The notes beneath the pieces were generated by a model. The model saw only the letters and a list, made by a program, of their open reading frames with translations, did not search any database and was not told where the DNA came from. From an uncultured Collinsella sp. (lineage in GTDB: Bacteria; Actinomycetota; Coriobacteriia; Coriobacteriales; Coriobacteriaceae): 64,000 nt of DNA. This document shows positions 47,618 through 56,069 of this stretch, piece after piece. Positions within the stretch are counted from its first letter, which is position 1. Each line of letters opens with the position of its first letter. The stretch lies in assembly GCA_934658705.1 (NCBI GenBank), contig CAKUHP010000002.1, positions 1 to 64,000 on the forward strand, in the 5' to 3' direction. The position numbers were made by a program, and so were the translations under genes.

Positions 47618-48532
47618 CTAGTGGGAGGCCTCGTCGTCGAGCGCGCGCTTAATGCGGTCGCCCTCGGCAAGGAGATTCTCTAGATAGCGCTGGTCGCGGT
47701 TCTTGAGTGCGCGGCTGTAGGCGCCGAGCGAGTCGATAAGATGGTCGATCTCGAAAGCGAGCGCATCGGCGTCGTCGATCATGAGCTCGGACCACATCTG
47801 CGGGTTGAGGTGCGCCACGCGGGTGAGGTCGCGGTAGCTACCGGCCGAAAAGCCGTGGTGGACCTGCGCGGTCGGGCTCTTGACGTAGGCGTTGGAGACG
47901 ACGTGCGCTAGCTGGCTCGTAAAGGCGATCACGCGGTCGTGCTCGGTGGCGCTCGTCACGCTGAACTTGCCAAAGCCCAGGGGGCGCACCATCTCGCGCA
48001 CCTGGCCCAAGAGCTCCAACTTAAGCGCATCGTTTACCGCGGGCGGCACGAGCACGAGCGGGGCGCCCTGGAACAGGTCGGCCTGGGAGTGTGCGTAGCC
48101 CGAGAACTGCGTGCCGGCCATGGGGTGCGCGCCCACAAAGTAAAAACCGTGCTTGCGGGCGAGCTCAAAGGCGCGCTCGCACACGATGCCCTTGACGCCC
48201 ACGGTGTCGATGACCACGGGACCCATGATGGCCTCGGTATCGGTGGCATCGGCAAGCGCCTGGGCGTGCGCCTCGAGCCACTCGATGCAGGCTTCGGGGT
48301 AGCAGGCCAGCACGATGATGTCGCATTCGCCGAGCGTCTCGTCGTTGAGCTCGCCGGCGACGGTGCCCATGCTGGCGGCCGTCATAACGTCATCGTCGGG
48401 GTCCCAGGCCAGCACACGGACGCCCGCCTGCGCATAGCCGCGGGCAAAGCTGCCGCCGATAAGGCCCAGACCTACGACGCCGGCACACTTGGGGCCGCCC
48501 TGGTTCACGCGTGCGTTTCTCACCGTACCCAT
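47618..48532 (-). CDS. tyrA: Prephenate dehydrogenase
   Basis: 304 aa. NAD-binding VVGLGLIGGSFARGYAQAG, then DTVGVKG, FVGAHPMAG, and HDRVIAFTSQLAHVVSNA with the catalytic His. No ACT domain, so feedback, if any, differs from pheA. Produces 4-hydroxyphenylpyruvate for tyrosine. ATG 48532 lies 3 bp after the aroF stop and has AGGAG in the aroF 3' end. Confidence 0.93.
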   Translation of the reverse strand: MGTVRNARVNQGGPKCAGVVGLGLIGGSFARGYAQAGVRVLAWDPDDDVMTAASMGTVAGELNDETLGECDIIVLACYPEACIEWLEAHAQALADATDTEAIMGPVVIDTVGVKGIVCERAFELARKHGFYFVGAHPMAGTQFSGYAHSQADLFQGAPLVLVPPAVNDALKLELLGQVREMVRPLGFGKFSVTSATEHDRVIAFTSQLAHVVSNAYVKSPTAQVHHGFSAGSYRDLTRVAHLNPQMWSELMIDDADALAFEIDHLIDSLGAYSRALKNRDQRYLENLLAEGDRIKRALDDEASH

Positions 48533-48535
48533 GGG

Positions 48536-49561
48536 CTACTCCTGAACGGTCTCTTGGCAGACGACCTCGCGGATGGCGCGGATGCGGCGCATGGTGTCGT
48601 CAAACTGGTCGGGAGTGAGGGCCTGAGCGCCATCGGACCAAGCGCGGCTCGGCTCGTCGTGGACCTCGATTTCAAGACCGTTGGCGCCGCAGGCGGTTGC
48701 GGCGAGCGCCATGGGCTCAACGTAGCGGGTGTAGCCGGTGGCATGGCTGGGATCGGCGACGACGGGCAGGTGCGACAGGTGGTGCAGCACCGGCACGGCG
48801 TTGAGGTCGAAGGTGTTGCGGGTGCGGGTCTCGAAGGTGCGGATGCCGCGCTCGCACAGGATGACGTTGTCGTTGCCCTCGCTCATGATGTACTCGGCAG
48901 CCATGAGCAGCTCGTCGATCGTGCCGGACATGCCGCGCTTGAGTAGAATCGGGGTCTTGGTCTTGCCGACCTCCTTGAGCAGGGGGAAATTCTGGGCGTT
49001 GCGGGCACCGATCTGCATGACGTCGATCTTCTTGTCCAGAAAGACCTGCACGTCGCGCGGGTCCATGATCTCGGTGACGATCGGCATGTCGAGCTCGGCC
49101 GAGGCCTCGCACAGCAGGTCGAGGCCGGCGGGGCCCATGCCCTGGTAGGCGTAGGGGGAGGTGCGGGGCTTGTAGGCACCGCCGCGCAGCATCGTGGCGC
49201 CGGCTGCCTTCACGCGGCGGGCGATGCGGATGAGGTTCTCGCCCTCGACGGAGCACGGGCCGGCGATGACCTGGAACTGGTCGCCGCCGATCTTGACGCC
49301 GTGGCCGCAGTCGATGACGGAGTCCTCGGGGTGGAACTTGCGGTTGGCGCGCTTGAACGGCTCGGAAACGCGCTGCACGCGCTCGACGACGTCCATGGAC
49401 TCGAGCAGGAACGGGTCAATCTTGGTCGTATCGCCCACGAGGCCGATAATCGTCTCGTGCTCGCCGCGCGAGACGTCGGTCTTCAGGCCCTTTTTCTCAA
49501 TCCAGCTGACGATATGGCTGACGGCCTCGTCGCTGGCGCTCTGCTTTAAAATTGCAATCAT
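48536..49561 (-). CDS. aroF: 3-deoxy-7-phosphoheptulonate (DAHP) synthase with N-terminal regulatory domain
   Basis: 341 aa from ATG 49561 (AGAGG about 8 nt before); the longer frame to 49609 lies in the leader. Residues 1 to about 75 form the ferredoxin-like domain (ILKQSASDEAVSHIVSWIEK) found in the Thermotoga-type enzymes, often the Tyr/Phe sensing part. The barrel follows: VIAGPCSVEGENLIRIAR, LRGGAYKPRTSPYAYQG, IGARNAQNFPLL, LKRGM, and VVADPSHATGY. First committed step: PEP plus erythrose-4-phosphate to DAHP. First gene of the aro run, next to a palindromic operator candidate. Confidence 0.96.
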   Translation of the reverse strand: MIAILKQSASDEAVSHIVSWIEKKGLKTDVSRGEHETIIGLVGDTTKIDPFLLESMDVVERVQRVSEPFKRANRKFHPEDSVIDCGHGVKIGGDQFQVIAGPCSVEGENLIRIARRVKAAGATMLRGGAYKPRTSPYAYQGMGPAGLDLLCEASAELDMPIVTEIMDPRDVQVFLDKKIDVMQIGARNAQNFPLLKEVGKTKTPILLKRGMSGTIDELLMAAEYIMSEGNDNVILCERGIRTFETRTRNTFDLNAVPVLHHLSHLPVVADPSHATGYTRYVEPMALAATACGANGLEIEVHDEPSRAWSDGAQALTPDQFDDTMRRIRAIREVVCQETVQE

Positions 49562-49639
49562 GGTGTGCCTCTCACCTCGATGGATAACCCTTGCAAAAAC
49601 GGCCCGCATCGCGAGCCGTGTATATATGGTGCATGAGAG

Positions 49640-49679
49640 TTTATACTATCTGACACACTTTTGCCTTCTAAAGTGTGTC
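49640..49679 (-). promoter_or_regulatory. Candidate promoter and operator of the aro operon
   Basis: On the minus strand a TATAAA (49645-49640) is preceded by a perfect 10-bp inverted repeat, GACACACTTT 49652-49661 with AAAGTGTGTC 49670-49679, loop 8 nt. It covers the spacer and -35 zone, as expected of a repressor site. The regulator is not in the window. The downstream leader to 49562 holds no obvious attenuator peptide. Confidence 0.5.
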
Positions 49680-49724
49680 GCTGCGCCGCCTCTCCCACGG
49701 AATTGCAAAGCTTTTTCTTTTATT

Positions 49725-49754
49725 TTGATAGCCCATGGTGCACTTGGGTATAAT
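49725..49754 (+). promoter_or_regulatory. Promoter of tRNA-Arg(CCG)
   Basis: TTGATA (49725-49730) and TATAAT (49749-49754), spacing 18, 11 bp before the tRNA. Confidence 0.75.
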
Positions 49755-49765
49755 GCATTCCGTTC

Positions 49766-49842
49766 GCCCTATTAGCTCAGGGGATTAGAGCGTCTGCCTC
49801 CGGAGCAGAAGGCCGTTGGTTCGAATCCAACATGGGGCACCA
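49766..49842 (+). tRNA. tRNA-Arg (anticodon CCG)
   Basis: Acceptor GCCCTAT pairs with ATGGGGC (one T-G pair), D-arm GCTC/GAGC, anticodon stem TCTGC/GCAGA with loop CTCCGGA giving CCG, T-loop TTCGAAT, encoded CCA. Confidence 0.95.
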
Positions 49843-49853
49843 TAGAACGTAAG

Positions 49854-49889
49854 ACCGTCCGAACCTCGTATGGTCCGGGCGGTTTTCTT
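49854..49889 (+). terminator. Terminator of tRNA-Arg(CCG)
   Basis: Twelve-position stem 49854-49865/49872-49883 with one mismatch and one G-T pair, then TTTTCTT. Confidence 0.7.
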
Positions 49890-49917
49890 ATACCGATACG
49901 ACGTGATGGGACGTGGT

Positions 49918-52644
49918 ATGGCAGCTACGGATATCGAGCGCGGTCTTTCGACCGCCGAGGTCGAGGAACGCATTGCCGCTGGCAAGATCAACCGCAACAT
50001 GGAGCTCAAGACCAAGTCGGTCAAAGAGCTCATCATCGAGAACCTCTGCACGCTGTTTAACTTAATCAACGTGATTCTGGCGATTCTGGTCATTATGACC
50101 GGTTCGTTTAAGAACCTGACGTTTCTGTTCGTGGTGTTCCTCAACACCGCCATCGGCGTCATCCAGTCCATGCGCTCCAAAAAGATGGTCGACAAGCTCA
50201 CGCTGCTCACCTCTAAGAAGGCCATTGCGGTGCGCGACGGTGCTGAGGTGGAGCTCGACCTGGACCAGATCGTGCTCGACGACATCATTCGCCTCGGGCG
50301 CGGCGACCAGATTCCCGCCGACGCCGTGGTGGTGTCGGGCGAGGCGCTCGTTAACGAGAGCCTGCTCACAGGCGAGAGCGACCTTATTAAGAAGCAACCC
50401 GGCTCCGAGCTCATGAGCGGCAGCTTTATCGACTCGGGCCTGCTGCGCGCCCGCGTGATCCATGTCGGTGCCGACAATTACGTGGCCAAGATCAACAACG
50501 AGGCCAAGTACGTCAAAAAGGTCAATTCCGAGATCATGAACGCACTCAACGCCATCGTGCGGTTCGCGAGCATCATCATGATTCCGCTCGGACTGGCGCT
50601 GTTCGCCTCGAGCGTGAGCGACCTATGGGACGCCGCCGGTACCCCGGGCGATAGCGCGCTTTCGTGGTGTTTTTCCGAGCTGCTGGCCGGCCGCGTGCCT
50701 TCGTCGGCGCTGCTGTCCACGGTTGGTGCCCTACTGGGCATGATTCCGCAGGGCCTGGTGCTGCTGACCTCGTCGGTGCTTGCCATCGCCACGGTGCGAC
50801 TCGCGCGCCGCAAGGTGCTGGCGCAGCAGCTCTACTGTATCGAGACGCTTGCCCGCGTCGATGTGCTGTGCCTGGACAAGACCGGTACCATCACGTCGGG
50901 CCGCATGGAGGTCGAGGGCACCTATCCGTTGCCGGTCGAGGGCGTTGGCCTGGGCGTGGGCGTCGGATCGGACGAGGCAACCGTTCCCTTCGATACCACG
51001 GTGCTCGACTTTGCGCTTGCCAACGTGGCGCGCTCGACTTCGGCCGATGCCAACGAGACCTGCCAGGCACTGCTCAACTACTATGCCGACCGCCCGGTCG
51101 AGGTGTCCGAGCCGCTGTCGGTCATCCCGTTCTCGTCGTCCAAAAAGTGGAGTGGTGCCTCGTTTGCACAGGGCTCCTATGTGATGGGCGCGGCGCAGTT
51201 TGTGCTTTCGGACCGCGTGTTTGCACAGGTCGAGAATCGCGTGGCCGAGCTTGCCGACACCTGCCGCGTGCTCGTGGTGGCGCGTGTTGACGGTTTTACG
51301 CCCGACGGCGACATGGTGGGCGAGGCCGAGCCCGTGGGCTTTGTGACCATCCGCGACGAGATCCGCACCTCGGCTGCCGAGACCATCGGCTACTTTAATG
51401 AGCAGGGCGTGACGCTCAACGTGATCAGCGGCGACGACCCCCGCACGGTGTCGTCGATTGCGCGCGTGGTGGGCGTGCCGGGTGCCGACGCCTATGTAGA
51501 CGCCACGACGCTTGATACACCTGCTAAGCTCGACGCGGCGGTGGACCGCTATCACGTCTTTGGGCGTGTGACGCCGCAGCAAAAGCGCGAGCTCGTGCAG
51601 GCGCTCAAGCGCCGCGGGCACACCGTGGCCATGACGGGTGACGGCGTCAACGACGTGCTGGCGCTCAAGGAGGCCGACTGTTCCGTGGCGATGGCCGCCG
51701 GCTCCGATGCCGCGCGTAACGTTGCAGAGATCGTGCTCGTCGATAATGACTTTGCCTCGATGCCCGCCGTGGTGGCCGAGGGCCGCCGCTCCATTAACAA
51801 CCTGCAGCGCTCCGCCTCGCTGTTCCTGACCAAGACGCTGTTCTCGATGGGCCTGGCGGCTCTGTGCATCGCGCTGCCGCCGTATCCGTTTGAGCCCATC
51901 CAGATGACGCTCATCAATTTCTTCTGCATCGGCGCGCCGGGCTTTGTGCTGGGCCTTGAGCCCAACAACGCCCGCGTGAAGGGGTCGTTCTTGACCAACG
52001 TGCTCAAACGTGCGCTGCCTGCGTCGGTTGCAGTCATTTTGGCCGCGATGCTCGATATCTTCGTGGCCCGCGTGTTTGGGTTTAGCCAGCTCACGCTGTC
52101 CACGATGTGTCTGCTCACGTCGTGTGCGGCGAGCGTCAGCCTGATCTGGCGCATCTCCCAGCCGCTCACGCCCCTGCGCGTGATGCTCTTCGTGTTTGTC
52201 GTGGCCGGCATTTTGACGGGTGTTATCGGGTTCCCGGCACTGCTGTCCATCGCCAACCTGTCTGTGAGCCAGATGGTCATTTTGGCGGTCATCATCGTCT
52301 TTACCTGCTCGGTGTTCTTTAAGCTCGCCACGATGATGGATTCGCTTAAGCCGCGTCGTCGCCATGCGGCCACGGGTTTTGGCCGCGGCGTGCGCGTGCG
52401 TCTGGGACGCGGTGGCGGCAAGGTGAGCTCGACGGGCTCGACGGCCGGACGTTTTGCCAGGCGCGTCGCCGCCGACATGGCTCAGCGTCGCGAGGAGCGC
52501 ACCGCCCACGAAGCCGAGGTCCGCGCGCTCGAGGGTGTGGCCCAGGCGCAGCCCAAGAAAAAAAAGAGCTCCGGCGCCAAGCGCTTGCGCGTGACCAAAT
52601 CGCCCCAAGGCATCAAAGTCTCGATGCCCAAGAAAAAGAAGTAG
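49918..52644 (+). CDS. P-type cation-transporting ATPase with Lys-rich tail
   Basis: 908 aa from ATG 49918; the frame opens at 49870, but that lies in the tRNA terminator. Actuator TGES in SLLTGESDLI, phosphorylation site DKTGT with D320 (CLDKTGTITSG), nucleotide domain with SKKWSGASF, and hinge MTGDGVNDVLALKEADC. About ten membrane helices: two pairs before DKTGT and six after. Resembles the HAD-IC cation pumps of Gram-positives (Ca2+/Mn2+-type), but the ion cannot be read. The C-terminal ~95 residues are strongly basic and end KKKSSGAKRLRV...PKKKK, unusual and probably cytoplasmic. It stands alone, closed by the palindrome at 52658. Confidence 0.88.
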   Translation: MAATDIERGLSTAEVEERIAAGKINRNMELKTKSVKELIIENLCTLFNLINVILAILVIMTGSFKNLTFLFVVFLNTAIGVIQSMRSKKMVDKLTLLTSKKAIAVRDGAEVELDLDQIVLDDIIRLGRGDQIPADAVVVSGEALVNESLLTGESDLIKKQPGSELMSGSFIDSGLLRARVIHVGADNYVAKINNEAKYVKKVNSEIMNALNAIVRFASIIMIPLGLALFASSVSDLWDAAGTPGDSALSWCFSELLAGRVPSSALLSTVGALLGMIPQGLVLLTSSVLAIATVRLARRKVLAQQLYCIETLARVDVLCLDKTGTITSGRMEVEGTYPLPVEGVGLGVGVGSDEATVPFDTTVLDFALANVARSTSADANETCQALLNYYADRPVEVSEPLSVIPFSSSKKWSGASFAQGSYVMGAAQFVLSDRVFAQVENRVAELADTCRVLVVARVDGFTPDGDMVGEAEPVGFVTIRDEIRTSAAETIGYFNEQGVTLNVISGDDPRTVSSIARVVGVPGADAYVDATTLDTPAKLDAAVDRYHVFGRVTPQQKRELVQALKRRGHTVAMTGDGVNDVLALKEADCSVAMAAGSDAARNVAEIVLVDNDFASMPAVVAEGRRSINNLQRSASLFLTKTLFSMGLAALCIALPPYPFEPIQMTLINFFCIGAPGFVLGLEPNNARVKGSFLTNVLKRALPASVAVILAAMLDIFVARVFGFSQLTLSTMCLLTSCAASVSLIWRISQPLTPLRVMLFVFVVAGILTGVIGFPALLSIANLSVSQMVILAVIIVFTCSVFFKLATMMDSLKPRRRHAATGFGRGVRVRLGRGGGKVSSTGSTAGRFARRVAADMAQRREERTAHEAEVRALEGVAQAQPKKKKSSGAKRLRVTKSPQGIKVSMPKKKK

Positions 52645-52657
52645 TCCGCGGCCTTCA

Positions 52658-52739
52658 GGGATGATTTTTCAGGGACGGGGATTAAAAAATCATTAGGTAC
52701 ACAATGATTTTTTAATCCCCGTCCCTGAAAAATCATCCC
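52658..52739. repeat. 37-bp perfect palindrome (copy B of a repeat family)
   Basis: 52658-52694 is the exact complement of 52703-52739, loop AGGTACAC. Nearly the same arms as 43971-44050; read in reverse, the loop of copy A is AGGCACGC, six of eight identical. It follows the ATPase stop by 13 bp and may act as terminator there. Confidence 0.9.
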
Positions 52740-52845
52740 CCAAAAGACTGCCCTGCGATGTTGAATTGGTGCCTTGTGCCTGTGGGGGCGTAGCGATGTT
52801 ATGCTCTAACCTCGATTGTTCGAATGATTCCGAAAAGAGGATGCC

Positions 52846-54000
52846 GTGATCTGCCCGCATTGTCTCAAGACCATAGAGGACGGCTCCTCGTTCTGCCCCT
52901 ATTGCAATGCCTACGTTGGACCTGGCGACGGCCCCGAGCACACCGAGTTCGTGTTTTGCGACGGCTGCGGCGCCCGCCTGTCTCCGCATGACCGCACCTG
53001 CCCCAAGTGCGGCCGTCCTGCGCCGGGCATCCTTTCCAAGGACGCCGCCGCATCCGACCTCGCGGCAGGCCGTACGGCTGGTTTTCCGCGTCTGACCCAG
53101 GAGCAGATCGATACCGAGGTCCCTCATGCGCCGGCTTCTGCGGCCGCAGTGCTCTCGGACGCCGCCGACCCCAACGAGACCTGCGTGCTGCCGGCCTTCG
53201 ACAAGGACTTTGGCATCCCCAAGGTCGATATCCCCCTGCCGGTGTCCCTGCGCGATGACGCTCAGTCCAAAAATCAAAAACCCAAGCGCAAAGTGCACCC
53301 GGACGAGGATGCCTATCATAAGCATAAGCGTCAGATTCCCAAGCCGCTCATCGTCATTGCGGTGCTTGCCGCTGTGTGCGGCGGCGCCTATTGGTTTGTG
53401 ACGGCGGATCCCATGGGCGTCATGCCGGGCTTCTACGATCAGTTTGGCCAGGCGGCCAAGACCGCGTTCCCCTCGCGTCAGAAAGGCGAGGCTACCGAGG
53501 AGGACACCAAGTCCGACGATACCGCGGAGGTCGTTCAGGAGGAGACTGTTCTTTCCGACGACCAGCTCTATACCAAGCTCGACGGGCTGTACCAGACCAT
53601 CGTGTCGTATAGCGACGATGACCAGATCGGCGAGGTCATCGACTCGTTTAACAGCGGCTATCTTCGCACACCGCTCTCCACGCGTCAGGAGTTGTCGCAG
53701 AGTGCCTACGCCCTGCGTGACCAGATCAAAAAGACCCAAGACGAGCTCAACAACCTTAAGGTGCAGGACGATACCGTCTACGCGGAGGACATCGACCACT
53801 TAAAGCAGCTTGCCGAGTGGATGTACGAGCGCGTCGACATGATCTGCCAAAGCTGGGATATCTCGCTGTCCATTCCCGATGGCGAGTCGCTGAGCGCCCG
53901 TCAGAGCGAGATTCTGGCGCCCATCGCACAGGGCGGCAACAGCGCCCTTAACCAGTACGATGCCAACGTGAGCGCCTGGAAGCCGCAGCCGCGTTCCTAA
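52846..54000 (+). CDS. Double zinc-ribbon, single-pass membrane protein
   Basis: 384 aa, GTG start after AGAGG. Two zinc ribbons at the N-terminus (CPHC...CPYC and CDGC...CPKC, residues 3-56), a low-complexity linker, a basic stretch, then one membrane helix (PLIVIAVLAAVCGGAYWFV, about 166-184). An acidic outside region of ~200 residues follows, with predicted helices (LYTKLDGLYQTIVSYSDDD, ALRDQIKKTQDELNNLKVQ). The architecture suits a sensor or scaffold linking the cytoplasm and the envelope. No family function is known to me. Confidence 0.75.
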   Translation: MICPHCLKTIEDGSSFCPYCNAYVGPGDGPEHTEFVFCDGCGARLSPHDRTCPKCGRPAPGILSKDAAASDLAAGRTAGFPRLTQEQIDTEVPHAPASAAAVLSDAADPNETCVLPAFDKDFGIPKVDIPLPVSLRDDAQSKNQKPKRKVHPDEDAYHKHKRQIPKPLIVIAVLAAVCGGAYWFVTADPMGVMPGFYDQFGQAAKTAFPSRQKGEATEEDTKSDDTAEVVQEETVLSDDQLYTKLDGLYQTIVSYSDDDQIGEVIDSFNSGYLRTPLSTRQELSQSAYALRDQIKKTQDELNNLKVQDDTVYAEDIDHLKQLAEWMYERVDMICQSWDISLSIPDGESLSARQSEILAPIAQGGNSALNQYDANVSAWKPQPRS

Positions 54001-54105
54001 TTTGTTGCCCTCCGGCGGCATAACCTGCGTGCGCAATTGATGGAAGCCCGTGCTTATTGCTACAATTCGTACAAATATGCTTTAAACGCACGAGGAAGGA
54101 ACCAC

Positions 54106-54648
54106 ATGTTTGGTTTTAAGAAAGAGCTTTACACGCCCGAGTACCAGCTCGCTGGTGACGAGTGCGCGATTATCGAGACGTCGAAGGGCACGATCAAGGT
54201 CAAGTTTGACGGCGAGGGCGCTCCCATCCATGTGGCGAACTTCTGCGAGCTTTCCACGATGGGATTCTACGACGGCCTTAAGTTCCATCGCTATGTGCCC
54301 GGCTTTGTGATCCAGGGCGGCGACCCCAATACTCGCGATATGTCCGGCGCCGATGTTGCCGCCGGCCTTGAGGGCCCCGACGGCATGCCCGGTACCGGTG
54401 GCCCCGGCTACTGCATCAAGGGCGAGTTCGCCACCAACCCGCGCAACAGCCATGTGGACGGCGCGCTTGCCATGGCGCGTTCCATGGATCCCGATTCCGC
54501 GGGCTCGCAGTTCTACTTCTGCCTGGGCGCCCAGCACAACCTCGATTCCGGCTACACCGTCTTTGGCACCACGGTCGAGGGCCTCGATGTGATTTCGCAG
54601 CTGCGCGCCGGCGACGAGATCGTCCACGTCGAGATCGTTCACGAGTAA
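54106..54648 (+). CDS. Cyclophilin-type peptidyl-prolyl isomerase
   Basis: 180 aa from ATG 54106, after GAGGAAGG. Cyclophilin core: ANFCELSTMGFYDGLKFHRY, PGFVIQGGDP, GPGYCIKGEF and GSQFYFCLGA, HNLDSGYTVFG. No signal peptide, so cytoplasmic. Catalyses cis-trans isomerisation at proline. 12 bp before the TPR gene, probably co-transcribed. Confidence 0.95.
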   Translation: MFGFKKELYTPEYQLAGDECAIIETSKGTIKVKFDGEGAPIHVANFCELSTMGFYDGLKFHRYVPGFVIQGGDPNTRDMSGADVAAGLEGPDGMPGTGGPGYCIKGEFATNPRNSHVDGALAMARSMDPDSAGSQFYFCLGAQHNLDSGYTVFGTTVEGLDVISQLRAGDEIVHVEIVHE

Positions 54649-54660
54649 AAGGGGACTTCC

Positions 54661-55956
54661 TTGAATAGCCAGCTGATCCAACAGGGCCGCGCCGCTTATC
54701 GCGCGGGTGATTTTTCTGCTGCCGCCCAAATGCTCGGTGCGGCAAAGACCCCCAGCGAGATCATGGGTGAGGCCGACCATCTGCGCGGCAACGCCCTGAT
54801 GCACCTGGGCATGTACGCCGAGGCTGCCGAGGCCTACGCCGCCGCTCTGAACGACGGCACCTATGGCAAGCGCGGCGCGCTGCTCACCAACCGTGGCAAG
54901 GCGCTCGCAGCCGTGGGTGACTACACCACGGCTGCCCAGGCTTTCTCCGCCGCGACTCAGGACGCTTCTTACGCAACGCCCTTTAAGGCCTACCTGGGCC
55001 TGGGCAACGCTCTCTTCCAGTCGGGCGACTACGCCAACGCCGGCACCGCCTTCCGCCAGGCCGCCATTGACGGCGCCAACCCAGCTCCTGCCGCCGCCCT
55101 TGGTGAGCTTGGCCGCTGCTTCATCAAGCTCGGTCGCCCGGCAGACGCCGTGGAGACCTATCGCACGGCTATCGATTTTGCCGGTCCGCGCGACGACAGC
55201 CGCGCGCTGAACGCCGGCATGGGCGAGGCGCTCTCTGCCGCCGGTCGTCCCTCCGAGGCACTTGACGCCTTTAACGCCGCCACCGCCGACGGCATTTACC
55301 AGCTTACGCCCGAGCAGTCCGACGAGCTTGCCCGCGTGCACGATTCGCTCGCCGCGCTTTCGGCCCAGACTGCCATGGCCACGGCTCCGGCTCCCTCGAT
55401 GGACGCTCCTGCCGTCGACCCGCTCGATCCTACGGGTGCGACCGGTCAGTTTATGCCCGATCCCTCGGACACCGGCTTCTTTACGCTGTCTGAGTCCGAG
55501 ATGGTCCAGCAGGACCGCAAGCAGGCCAAGGTCCGCCGTCGCCATCGCCACACGGGCCTTAAGGTCTTCCTGGTGCTTCTTCTGCTGATTGTGATCGCCG
55601 CCGGCGGTCTGGGGTTTGCCTACACGCGCGGCATGGGCATCCCCTCGCAGGAGTCCGTCATCACCGATCTGTTCCAGGCTGCCGGCGACGGCGATACCGC
55701 CAAGGCCGAGTCCTGCCTGGCCTCGAGCCTGTCCGAGGACGCCAAGGCAATGATCATCTCCTCGATTCCGCAGGGCGCCACCGTGTCCATCGAGGGCATG
55801 GACCAGTCCATGACCGAGACCACTGCCAAGGTGAAGGCTTCGCTGTCCAAGGGCGGCGAGCAGGAGTACACCGTCAAATTCGTGCGCTCTGACAACCATA
55901 TCGGTTGGGCCGTGTCCTCGTTCGATATCGATTTCTCGGCTGCCGATAACCAGTAG
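54661..55956 (+). CDS. TPR protein with one membrane helix and an outside domain
   Basis: 431 aa, TTG start 7 nt after AAAAGGGG. Residues 1-230 consist of Ala-rich helical pairs of TPR type (AAYRAGDFSAAAQMLGAA, AYLGLGNALFQSGDYANAG and others). A basic segment RRRHRHTGLK precedes a membrane helix (VFLVLLLLIVIAAGGLGFAY, about 303-322), and the last ~105 residues lie outside, resembling the small NTF2/DUF4878-like domains of lipoproteins. Likely an envelope scaffold. It precedes mreB but is separated from it by a hairpin terminator. Confidence 0.75.
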   Translation: MNSQLIQQGRAAYRAGDFSAAAQMLGAAKTPSEIMGEADHLRGNALMHLGMYAEAAEAYAAALNDGTYGKRGALLTNRGKALAAVGDYTTAAQAFSAATQDASYATPFKAYLGLGNALFQSGDYANAGTAFRQAAIDGANPAPAAALGELGRCFIKLGRPADAVETYRTAIDFAGPRDDSRALNAGMGEALSAAGRPSEALDAFNAATADGIYQLTPEQSDELARVHDSLAALSAQTAMATAPAPSMDAPAVDPLDPTGATGQFMPDPSDTGFFTLSESEMVQQDRKQAKVRRRHRHTGLKVFLVLLLLIVIAAGGLGFAYTRGMGIPSQESVITDLFQAAGDGDTAKAESCLASSLSEDAKAMIISSIPQGATVSIEGMDQSMTETTAKVKASLSKGGEQEYTVKFVRSDNHIGWAVSSFDIDFSAADNQ

Positions 55957-55979
55957 TGACCTTATGGGGTTTGGCCATG

Positions 55980-56013
55980 CCCGGTGCCTCGCCGCGAGCG
56001 GGGTGCCGGGTTT
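55980..56013 (+). terminator. Terminator before mreB
   Basis: 13-bp stem 55980-55992/55998-56010 with three G-T pairs, 5-nt loop, then TTT. Confidence 0.65.
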
Positions 56014-56069
56014 GCGCTAGTATGAGCTATTAGGTTTTCCAGCAATCATCCAACACATCAGGAGTTGCG

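Noticed and set aside
49870..49917. Longer N-terminus for the P-type ATPase
   Set aside because: It would begin inside the tRNA terminator hairpin.
50731..52608. Minus-strand frame opposite the P-type ATPase
   Set aside because: Arg/His-rich shadow of a confidently identified coding strand.
54082..55899. Minus-strand frame opposite the cyclophilin and TPR genes
   Set aside because: Spans two well-supported plus-strand genes and has no recognisable domain.
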